A stretch of 64,000 nt of DNA, from contig JBGSVW010000029.1 in NCBI GenBank assembly GCA_041752735.1, positions 49,408-113,407 of the forward strand, given 5' to 3'. Source of the DNA: UBA1422 sp041752735. GTDB lineage: Bacteria; Bacillota; Clostridia; Peptostreptococcales; Anaerovoracaceae. Positions 55,018 to 62,795 of this stretch are shown in pieces. How positions within the stretch are numbered: position 1 is the stretch's first letter; each line of letters starts with the position of its first letter. The position numbers and the translations under genes are program-made. The notes beneath the pieces were generated by a model. That model did no database searches and had not been told where the DNA came from. It saw nothing but the letters and a program-made list of their open reading frames with translations.

Positions 55018-57252
55018 ATGAGTGAGGATATGGATAACAAGAACATAAGAAACAAAAGTAAGAAACCAATCACAAAGCCAGAAGCAATAAGCTTTGAGCA
55101 GGCGCTTCAATTGGTGATTGACAATCTTCCGTTTGATGTCTGGATGAAAGACGTTGACGGAAAATATTTGGCCGTGAATAAATCTTTTGTTGACTACGCT
55201 GGTGTTCCATATGAAAACATCATTGGCGCTAAGGATCATGATTTATACCCAAGCGATGAAGCTGAAGTATATCTAGCCAGCGATCAAGCAGTGCTTACAG
55301 GAGCAAGACGGGGATACTTTGAATCCGTTGTTGACGGGAAATGGAAAGAAGAATACAAGGATTTATCCGTTGATGAACACGGAAATCTGGTTGGTACGAC
55401 TGGATTTTCCAGAGATGTTACATCCAGGAAACAGATGGAACGTGATTTAGAAGCCAGCGAAAGAAGCAAGGCCGTATTGATTTCCAATCTGCCGGGAGTA
55501 GCATTTCGTTGCAAAAATGATGATGAATGGACAATGACATTTTTGTCAGATGGCTGCTATGAGTTAACAGGATATTATCCAGATGAATTATTAAATAACA
55601 ATAAAATTTCTTATAATGAGTTGATTAGCCCAAAATTCCGAGATGTTGTCTATACGCAATGGGTTACTGATATTGCGGCAAACAAGAAATCCGACGATGA
55701 ATATATCATTCTCACAAAGTCCGGCGAAGAAAAATGGGTGTGGAAGCAATCGGTTCCGGTGCTTGGCAATGACGGCAAATTGTCGGAAAGTGAAGGCTTC
55801 ATCCTTGACATTACAGCAAACAAAAAAGTGTTGGAAGCACTGGACGAAAGTGAAGACCGATTTCGTACCATATTTGAAAAAGAACCAATTGGCATAGGCA
55901 TTTTTAACACCAAAACCGGGTTTTTATATCAGGTTAACCCGAAATTCGCAGAGATTTTAGGTAGAACTATGGAGGAGCTGACCTGTCTGGACTGGAAATC
56001 CTATTCCCACCCTGCAGAAATTCAAGAAAATCTTGATAAACTAGCTCAGTTGAATAAGAAATTGATTCCAAATTTCAGAATGAACAAACGATACATCAAA
56101 CCTGATGGATCATTGGTATGGGTCAATATGATGATTGTTCCGTTTAAAGCCGAGGCCATCAGTGACATGCATCTTTGCATGATAGAAGACATCACAGATA
56201 AAAAGCAAAAAGAAGAGGAAATTATTTATCTTAGCTATCATGATAGCTTGACAGGTCTTTATAACAGAAACTTTTTTGAAGAAGAAAAGAGACGGTTTGA
56301 TGCCAGCAGAAGATTGCCTATGTCGGTCATCATGGGAGATATCAACGGCTTGAAGTTAATCAACGACTCCTTTGGTCACAATGCAGGGGATCGATTGCTT
56401 AGTGAAATCGGCAAACTTCTAAAGGAAACTTGTAGAGCAGAAGACGTTCTTGCGCGAATTGGCGGAGATGAATTTGTCATTATGCTATACAACACCGGCG
56501 AAGCCGGAGCAGAGCGACTATGCCAACGGATTTATAAGGCCTGCAAAACCTATGAAAAAAGACCTGACAAGCAAACATTTTATCTTAGTATCTCTTTAGG
56601 TTTTGCGACAAAGACAACCAATGATCTTAGTGTCGATGACTTGCTTCGAGAAGCGGAACACATGCTATACAGAGTTAAAAATCCAGAGCGAAAAAAAGTA
56701 CGTTCCACCATAATGAATGCAGTCAAAAAACAGCTGGCCGAAAAGAATTTTGAAAACCAAACACAAAATAATCGCATCATGAAGCTTGTGCTAGAACTGG
56801 GAGAAAGACTTGGCCTAGAGTCTGAAAAAATAAAACTACTACGATTGCTGCAGGAAACTCATGATATGGGGCAACTTTCCCTTGATGAAAAATATAATGG
56901 GCAAGATCTTACCAACTTAACATTGGACGAGATGAAGCTGTATACAATGCATGCAGAAACCGGATACCGGGTTGCCATGGCAGTGCCGGAGATGAATGAA
57001 ATCGCTGTGGAAATATTGGCACACCATGAGCATTGGGATGGTTCCGGGTATCCAAAAGGCCTAAAAGGTGAGGAAATCCCATTATTATCCAGAATAATAT
57101 GTATAACAGATTCATACCACCAGTTATCAAGAAACATAGAAAATCAAGACTTGGATGAAACAAAGGACATCGCCACTCTTATGTTAGAAGGCTCTGGGTC
57201 AAAATTCGACCCATTGATTTTAAGAGAATTTCTGGCGTTGATTCATCAATAA
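55018..57252 (+). CDS. PAS-PAS-PAS-GGDEF-HD-GYP signalling protein
   Basis: A 744-residue soluble sensor. Three PAS-type domains at about residues 25-135, 155-265 and 285-395 are followed by GGDEF (LTGLYNRNFFEEE; ARIGGDEFVIML near 480), which makes c-di-GMP, and an HD-GYP domain (about 590-735; HHEHWDGSGYPKGLKGEEIPL), which cleaves it. The GGDEF motif is intact. In the HD part the usual HDIGK is HDMGQ, so activity may be altered. No membrane segment is seen. The start is uncertain (ATG 55018 or 55030), with no good ribosome site. Confidence 0.9.
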   Translation: MSEDMDNKNIRNKSKKPITKPEAISFEQALQLVIDNLPFDVWMKDVDGKYLAVNKSFVDYAGVPYENIIGAKDHDLYPSDEAEVYLASDQAVLTGARRGYFESVVDGKWKEEYKDLSVDEHGNLVGTTGFSRDVTSRKQMERDLEASERSKAVLISNLPGVAFRCKNDDEWTMTFLSDGCYELTGYYPDELLNNNKISYNELISPKFRDVVYTQWVTDIAANKKSDDEYIILTKSGEEKWVWKQSVPVLGNDGKLSESEGFILDITANKKVLEALDESEDRFRTIFEKEPIGIGIFNTKTGFLYQVNPKFAEILGRTMEELTCLDWKSYSHPAEIQENLDKLAQLNKKLIPNFRMNKRYIKPDGSLVWVNMMIVPFKAEAISDMHLCMIEDITDKKQKEEEIIYLSYHDSLTGLYNRNFFEEEKRRFDASRRLPMSVIMGDINGLKLINDSFGHNAGDRLLSEIGKLLKETCRAEDVLARIGGDEFVIMLYNTGEAGAERLCQRIYKACKTYEKRPDKQTFYLSISLGFATKTTNDLSVDDLLREAEHMLYRVKNPERKKVRSTIMNAVKKQLAEKNFENQTQNNRIMKLVLELGERLGLESEKIKLLRLLQETHDMGQLSLDEKYNGQDLTNLTLDEMKLYTMHAETGYRVAMAVPEMNEIAVEILAHHEHWDGSGYPKGLKGEEIPLLSRIICITDSYHQLSRNIENQDLDETKDIATLMLEGSGSKFDPLILREFLALIHQ

Positions 57253-57282
57253 GACTTTTTGTCGTTGATTCGCCAATAAGAC
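57236..57282. repeat. Short tandem duplication at the gene end
   Basis: CGTTGATTCATCAATAAGAC (57236-57255, containing the last codons and stop) recurs with two changes at 57263-57282, a period of 27 bases. Confidence 0.75.
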
Positions 57283-57334
57283 GTTATGGTTTAATTATAA
57301 TTGGATTGCCTGAGAATGGCCGGGAGGAATTCGG

Positions 57335-58033
57335 ATGAATAAAGCAAGAGTAATTGCAATGATTGCCATTGTCGCAATCATAGCTGTGGGAATCATATTG
57401 ATCAACGACTATTTCAACAAGAATCCTAAACCAGACATCGTTTCCCAGGCTACCATGGATCGTTTCCGAGTAAACGAAATCAAAGATTATCAGGGAGCCA
57501 ACCTGGATCCGGCCATCGGGCCACGTGACAATTCCATAAAAGGGGTTCAGTATGTTGATATTGACTCTTACAGTTTAAAATTATCAGGATTGGTAAACAC
57601 ACCAAGGGAAATAGCCTATAGCGATGTAATGCAATTAGACGTTCATGAAAGAAAAATTACGCTCTATTGCGTGGAAGGATGGGAAGCTACCATTCTTTGG
57701 AAAGGCGCACTCTTGGAGGATATTATGGGGTTGGCAGGCATCAAGTCGCAAGCCAATACAGTAATTTTCCACTCGGTGGACGGATATACCACTTCCATGC
57801 CTCTTGACACCATACTTTCCAATCAACTAATCATGGCATATGGTGCCAATGGTCTGGATCTGCCACCAGAAATGGGATTCCCATTCATCATAGTGGCAGA
57901 AGATAAGTTGGGATATAAATGGGCCAGATGGGTGTCTGAAATTGAACTTTCTGATGATCCCTCCTATCTTGGCTATTGGGAGCAGCGTGGATATAATAAT
58001 GATGCAACAGTAACACCAAAGACCAATCCTTAA
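57335..58033 (+). CDS. Molybdopterin-dependent oxidoreductase (SUOX/YedY-type), membrane-anchored
   Basis: A 232-residue protein. An N-terminal helix (VIAMIAIVAIIAVGIILI) without a twin-arginine motif serves as signal or anchor. The rest is a sulfite-oxidase-like Moco domain with likely Mo ligand Cys near residue 112 (LYCVEGWEATILWKG), VIFHSVDGYTTSMPLD and MGFPFIIVAEDKLGYKWARWV. YedY-type enzymes reduce methionine sulfoxide or similar groups. No YedZ-like partner is next to it. GGGAGGAA stands before the ATG. Confidence 0.88.
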   Translation: MNKARVIAMIAIVAIIAVGIILINDYFNKNPKPDIVSQATMDRFRVNEIKDYQGANLDPAIGPRDNSIKGVQYVDIDSYSLKLSGLVNTPREIAYSDVMQLDVHERKITLYCVEGWEATILWKGALLEDIMGLAGIKSQANTVIFHSVDGYTTSMPLDTILSNQLIMAYGANGLDLPPEMGFPFIIVAEDKLGYKWARWVSEIELSDDPSYLGYWEQRGYNNDATVTPKTNP

Positions 58034-58077
58034 TTGAATCAGCACACTGTGATGATATTTCTTTTGGGAGAGATGAA

Positions 58078-58593
58078 ATGAAATATAGCAGCATACAGAC
58101 ACAAAGATTGAATATTGTCGAAGCGACTGAGGGGGATGTGCAGACAATCATCGAAATAGAATCCCATAAGGACAACAGGGATTTTATATGGATTGGAACT
58201 GCTGAGCAGCATTTGGAGGAAATAGAAGACCCCAATCACTTGCTTTTATTATTTCGTACAAAAGAGGATGGAAGAATCGTCGGCTATGCCTTAGCCAGGA
58301 TTGACTGGAAGTCAGAGGTGTTTGAGCTTCGAAGAATCGCAATTACCGAAAAAGGTATGGGATTTGGCAGGGAAGCCATGGAGGCCATTATGGCATTTGC
58401 CTTCAGGGAACTAGGCACCAACAGGTTTTGGCTGGATGTATATCCGGACAATCTCATTGGCATTAAACTATATGACAGTCTGGGCTTGCATCTGGACGGG
58501 GTACTCCGGCAGAACTACAAATCTTCCCGTGGTTATTTGGATCAAATTATTTATTCAATGCTAAAGTCAGAGTATTTTGCCTCTTTAGTTTAA
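58078..58593 (+). CDS. GNAT-family N-acetyltransferase
   Basis: A 171-residue acetyltransferase. RRIAITEKGMGFGREAMEAIMAFAF is the acetyl-CoA loop, and NRFWLDVYPDNLIGIKLYDSLGL is the last beta strand and helix, like RimJ/RimL-type enzymes. The substrate is unknown. GGGAG precedes the ATG. Confidence 0.9.
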   Translation: MKYSSIQTQRLNIVEATEGDVQTIIEIESHKDNRDFIWIGTAEQHLEEIEDPNHLLLLFRTKEDGRIVGYALARIDWKSEVFELRRIAITEKGMGFGREAMEAIMAFAFRELGTNRFWLDVYPDNLIGIKLYDSLGLHLDGVLRQNYKSSRGYLDQIIYSMLKSEYFASLV

Positions 58594-58620
58594 ACCACCT
58601 TTTGCCTATGGAAATTATTG

Positions 58621-58649
58621 TTGACAAAAAAGGAAAACAATTCTAAAAT
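58621..58649 (+). promoter_or_regulatory. Promoter of the second tetR gene
   Basis: TTGACA (58621-58626), a 17-base spacer, and TAAAAT (58644-58649). The operator-like palindrome begins at 58648, so repressor binding would block the start site. Confidence 0.75.
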
Positions 58650-58669
58650 AAACTGAACGGTCAGTTTAT
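58648..58669. promoter_or_regulatory. TetR operator 1
   Basis: ATAAACTGA-ACGG-TCAGTTTAT is a perfect 9-4-9 inverted repeat just after the -10 box of the tetR gene. A closely similar sequence precedes the MFS gene. Confidence 0.75.
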
Positions 58670-58683
58670 AGTGGGAGAAGATT

Positions 58684-59271
58684 ATGGTAAGTACAACGGA
58701 TAAAGCAGAAAACACCAAAAAACTCATAGCTGAGAAAGCTAGAGAAGTCTTTAGCCAAAAGGGCTATTTTCTTGCATCCATGGAAATGATTCGTGCCAAT
58801 TCAGGTATGAGCAAAGGAAGCATCTACTATCATTTTAAAAGCAAAAGCGACTTGTTTTTGTATTTGCTCGATCTTTACATATTGGAATGGGTAGATAGCT
58901 GGGAAGAAAAGGATGCCGGGCTTAAGACCGCCAAAGAAAAATTATATGCATTGGCGGAGCATTTTGCCTTGGACTTTGAGAGTCCTTTGATGCAGGCGGC
59001 GATGGAGTTTTCTGGAAGCGAAGCGTCAGATCCGAAAATCATAGAACAACTATATGAATTGAACAATCGATATTTTCCTGTTGTTCAAAAGGTCATTGAA
59101 GAGGGTATCGCAAGTGGGGAATTCAAGCAGACCAACCTTGAAGAAATTACCATCATCACCTATGGATACCTGGCAAGTGTGGGGTCAATCTGTAAAATTA
59201 TTGATTACAAGGACATGAACAAGATTTACAAGATGGCGGTTGATGTGTTTTTGGATGGACTTAAGAATTAA
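58684..59271 (+). CDS. TetR/AcrR family regulator of the adjacent MFS transporter
   Basis: A 195-residue repressor with EKAREVFSQKGYFLASMEMIRANSGMSKGSIYYHFKSKSDLF as helix-turn-helix. The C-terminal part is the variable ligand domain. Its own promoter carries a perfect inverted repeat, and a 19-of-22 match to it precedes the MFS gene, so it should repress both. The ligand is probably a drug-like compound exported by the MFS protein. Confidence 0.92.
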   Translation: MVSTTDKAENTKKLIAEKAREVFSQKGYFLASMEMIRANSGMSKGSIYYHFKSKSDLFLYLLDLYILEWVDSWEEKDAGLKTAKEKLYALAEHFALDFESPLMQAAMEFSGSEASDPKIIEQLYELNNRYFPVVQKVIEEGIASGEFKQTNLEEITIITYGYLASVGSICKIIDYKDMNKIYKMAVDVFLDGLKN

Positions 59272-59303
59272 GTGGGTATCAAACGTTATTTTTTTAGTTA
59301 ATA

Positions 59304-59325
59304 AAAAACCGAACAGTCAGTTTAT
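59304..59325. promoter_or_regulatory. TetR operator 2, before the MFS gene
   Basis: 19 of 22 bases match operator 1; the right half TCAGTTTAT is identical and the left half is changed. It ends five bases before GGAGGA, so it lies just in front of the ribosome site of the transporter gene. Confidence 0.7.
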
Positions 59326-59343
59326 TAGCAGGAGGAATGAAGA

Positions 59344-60549
59344 ATGAAAGAGTTAGTACGAAACAGGGTTTTTCAAATCATTATGGCGACAGATACCATA
59401 CAGCAAATGAGTATCTGGATTCGAAATATGGCGGTCCTGTTTTTCGTCATAGAGCAAACCAATGCAGACCCGGTGGCAATTTCACTGATCACAATCTTTG
59501 AATATTTGCCGATTTTCATCTTTTCCTATTTCGGTGGTGCCATGGCCGACAAATGGAACCCAAAGAAAACCATGATCATTGGAGACAGCTTAAGTGCGTT
59601 GTCGGTTTTGCTGATATTATTCCTAATTGTGCAGGGTTACTGGCAAGCTGTTTTCGCCGCGACCCTGGTCTCTTCCATCGTTACTCAATTCTCGGCGCCA
59701 TCGTCTGTAATAATGTTCAAAAGAAATATTGATGACAAGCTGATTACGCCGGCGATTTCTATATCGCAAAGCATGCTTTCTTTATATCTAATTGTAGGGC
59801 CGATTATTGGTACCTTGCTTTACGAAACCCTAGGGATTCAGATTTCCTTGACCATCATTGCAGTATTGTTCTTTCTATCTTCTTTGGTTCAATTCTTGCT
59901 GCCCAACAGCCCAAGAAACAAGGAATTAGTAAGTGCAACCGTGATGCATCAACTGAAAGAAGGGCTTGTTTACATATATCACGACAGCGGATTGCGGGTG
60001 CTTTTCACCGTTTTGGCGATCTTTGGATTTGCAACCGGATTGATACAACCTCTCACTGTTTTTATTCTGACAGACCGATTGGGCATCGATGCCCAGAATC
60101 TACAATGGTTCTATGCCCTTTCAGGTGTTGGGCTACTTGTGGGTGCCATTCTATCAATTACAGTGGTAAACAAATTGAAAACGGGCACCGTGTTGTTTTT
60201 ATGCATGATGGTATTTGCAGCCCTCACTGCGACGGAAGCGTTTTCCACCTTGGTCTACATCACGGCACCCTTGTATTTCCTTTCAGGAGTAACTACAGCA
60301 TTTGTTCAGGTGGCCATCAGCGCTCCCTTGATTAAAACCGTTCCTGAAGATTATATTGGAAGAGTCAATGGTATGGTCTCTCCCTTACTGATTGGGGGAT
60401 TGCTCTTGGGTGCAGCCTTATCGGGTGTTTTAATGAAAGAATTAGACTTGATTCCGGTTTATATGATTTCCGTTTTCTTCATTCTGGTTTGCGGGGTTAT
60501 CTGCCGTACCTATAAGGAAACAAGTCTCATAGAAAACATTACACCTTGA
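59344..60549 (+). CDS. MFS transporter (multidrug efflux-like)
   Basis: A 401-residue membrane protein with about 12 helices. FSYFGGAMADKWNPKKTMIIGDSL is the typical loop 2-3 motif. VPEDYIGRVNGMVSPLLIGG in the second half is common in enterobactin/macrolide-type exporters (MefA/EntS-like). Export of a toxic compound is likely, under control of the TetR gene next to it. GGAGGA precedes the ATG. Confidence 0.9.
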   Translation: MKELVRNRVFQIIMATDTIQQMSIWIRNMAVLFFVIEQTNADPVAISLITIFEYLPIFIFSYFGGAMADKWNPKKTMIIGDSLSALSVLLILFLIVQGYWQAVFAATLVSSIVTQFSAPSSVIMFKRNIDDKLITPAISISQSMLSLYLIVGPIIGTLLYETLGIQISLTIIAVLFFLSSLVQFLLPNSPRNKELVSATVMHQLKEGLVYIYHDSGLRVLFTVLAIFGFATGLIQPLTVFILTDRLGIDAQNLQWFYALSGVGLLVGAILSITVVNKLKTGTVLFLCMMVFAALTATEAFSTLVYITAPLYFLSGVTTAFVQVAISAPLIKTVPEDYIGRVNGMVSPLLIGGLLLGAALSGVLMKELDLIPVYMISVFFILVCGVICRTYKETSLIENITP

Positions 60550-60730
60550 AAAGTGAATGAGTTTTTGAAGATAATATTTGGCAAATGTTGTATAATTAAA
60601 ATATTAAGTAGAAACAAGGCTTCCTTAATGCGTTGAGGAGAATGGACTACATAAACGGAACAAAAAGTTGACTTGGTAGTTATGTTATATGATAATTGAC
60701 AGTATCAAGTTGTTGTATGAAGGGGCGCAT

Positions 60731-62776
60731 ATGAAAAAAAAATCAGAATCAAAGATGCCTGGCGGAAACGTCACGAGTGTGGGACGAAGCACACGAAAAA
60801 AGAGGTTGCATTGGCATACTCTAGTGATCATGCCAGCATTGATTTTGTATTTTGAAATCTGTTTGAGGCTTACTACTGGTATCAAATTTTTTGACATAGG
60901 CCTATTGTACCTTACCTTATTCTCCATATCAGCCGGCGTACTGATTACACTGCTTCTTAGTTTCTTGGGGACGAAAGGTCGAAGCATTATTTCTTGGATT
61001 ATCATCGTATTTTTTGTGTTATTTTACGGTTCACAATTCTTTTACTACTCAATCTTTGGCACTTTTTATACTTTCTATTCCATGGTTCACGGAGGCGCAG
61101 CCTTTCAATTTTCAGATACAATTCTAACCGCTTTGGCGAACATTTGGATGCCGTTGCTATTATATGTGTTGCCCATTGCCGTAATGGTATTGTTACGTAG
61201 TGTTAGAAGGCAGCAACAGAAGACTTCCGGAAGGCAAAAAATTGCTATATTGATTTTGGTTGTTTTGCTACAAGGAGCCACTGTATTAGCTGTCTGGGTC
61301 GACCGGGGAGAAGGATTAAACTCCAACATGCTATATTTTGGATCGGCGGATACGGCATCTTGCGTATCTCGATTTGGTGCATTGACCGCATTACGATTGG
61401 ATATTCAAAAGACCATTGTCCCTCCTGAGAGTGGACCTGATGGTGGTGGCATTGGTCCTGGATCTAAAAACAATATTCCGGATTCCCTTTATGCCAAACA
61501 GGTTTACAATCTTGACTTTGATCAGTTGATTGCCAGCGCACCCAACAGTACTGTTGAAGCGTTGCATAAATATTTTTCTACTGCCACCCCCACGAATTTG
61601 AATTCATATTCCGGCAAATTTGCCGGCTATAATTTAATTCTCATTACCGCTGAGGGATTCAGCCCCTACGTCGTAGACAAGGAGTTGACTCCGACGCTGT
61701 ATAGGATGACCACAGAAGGGTACCAATTTACCAACTTTTATAATCCCGTTTGGGGTGTCAGTACCTCTGATGGAGAGTATACGCTGTGTACCGGACAGAT
61801 TCCAAAGCCTGGGGTTTGGAGCTTCAAGGAATCCGCAAAAAATGACTTGCCTTTCACCATGGGCAACCAGTATCGGTTTCTGGGATTGACCCCAAGGGCA
61901 TACCACAATCATACGTATAGTTATTACGATAGGGACTTGTCCCATCCCAATGCAGGGTACCGGTACACGGGACGTGGAAATGGTTTAGACATGAAAAACC
62001 AGTGGCCGGAGTCGGATCTGGAAATGATGGAAAAAACTGTGGATGCCTATATTAATGAACCTTGGTTTCACACCTACTATATGACCGTTAGTGGCCATCT
62101 TAACTATAATTTCTTCGGAAATATGATGGCGGCGAAACACAAGAGTGAAGTGGCAGATTTGGATTTATCAGAACCCTGTAAAGCTTATATTGCATGCAAT
62201 ATGGAATTTGACCGTGCCATGGGATATCTGATTCAGCGACTGGAAGATGCAGGTATAGCTGATAAAACCTTGATAGTCTTTTCCAACGACCATTATCCTT
62301 ATGGTTTGACGGAGGCAGAATATCTTGAAATTGCAGGTTTGAAAAAGTTTGATCCAATGTACGAAATGTACAAGAGCAGACTGGTAATATGGAGCGGAGA
62401 TATGAAGGGGGATTCCGGCCAAGTAGTTGACAAAATCTGTTACCAACCAGATATTATCCCCACCATATCCAACCTACTGGGGATACCATATGATTCTCGA
62501 ATGCTTTCAGGTACGGATATTTTTTCTGACAGTGAAGGGCTTGTTATTTATAAAGACTATTCGTGGCAGACCGAAAAAGGAATCTACATTACATCGGAGA
62601 AACAATTTTATCCGGAAAAAGGTGTAACCGTGGATGAAAATTATGTGACCCGCGTCACCAAGCATGTGCGAAACACATTCTGGGCATCATCAAAGATTCT
62701 GGAAACCAATTATTTCAGCTATATAATATCCGGTGAACAGAAAAAAATACTAGACCGACCCATTCCACTTCCATAA
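60731..62776 (+). CDS. LTA synthase-family sulfatase-fold protein
   Basis: A 681-residue membrane enzyme. Five hydrophobic segments (about residues 30-200) are followed by an outer sulfatase-type domain: YNLILITAEGFSPYVV (first metal residue), GVSTSDGEYTLCTG (nucleophile Thr about residue 343), HNHTYSYYDRD, VSGHLNY and VFSNDHYPYG. It would transfer glycerol-phosphate to a lipid or polymer, as LtaS does, or modify another envelope polymer. The start is the ATG at 60731 with GAAGGGG upstream. Confidence 0.88.
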   Translation: MKKKSESKMPGGNVTSVGRSTRKKRLHWHTLVIMPALILYFEICLRLTTGIKFFDIGLLYLTLFSISAGVLITLLLSFLGTKGRSIISWIIIVFFVLFYGSQFFYYSIFGTFYTFYSMVHGGAAFQFSDTILTALANIWMPLLLYVLPIAVMVLLRSVRRQQQKTSGRQKIAILILVVLLQGATVLAVWVDRGEGLNSNMLYFGSADTASCVSRFGALTALRLDIQKTIVPPESGPDGGGIGPGSKNNIPDSLYAKQVYNLDFDQLIASAPNSTVEALHKYFSTATPTNLNSYSGKFAGYNLILITAEGFSPYVVDKELTPTLYRMTTEGYQFTNFYNPVWGVSTSDGEYTLCTGQIPKPGVWSFKESAKNDLPFTMGNQYRFLGLTPRAYHNHTYSYYDRDLSHPNAGYRYTGRGNGLDMKNQWPESDLEMMEKTVDAYINEPWFHTYYMTVSGHLNYNFFGNMMAAKHKSEVADLDLSEPCKAYIACNMEFDRAMGYLIQRLEDAGIADKTLIVFSNDHYPYGLTEAEYLEIAGLKKFDPMYEMYKSRLVIWSGDMKGDSGQVVDKICYQPDIIPTISNLLGIPYDSRMLSGTDIFSDSEGLVIYKDYSWQTEKGIYITSEKQFYPEKGVTVDENYVTRVTKHVRNTFWASSKILETNYFSYIISGEQKKILDRPIPLP

Positions 62777-62795
62777 ACAGATAGGATGGTAAAAT

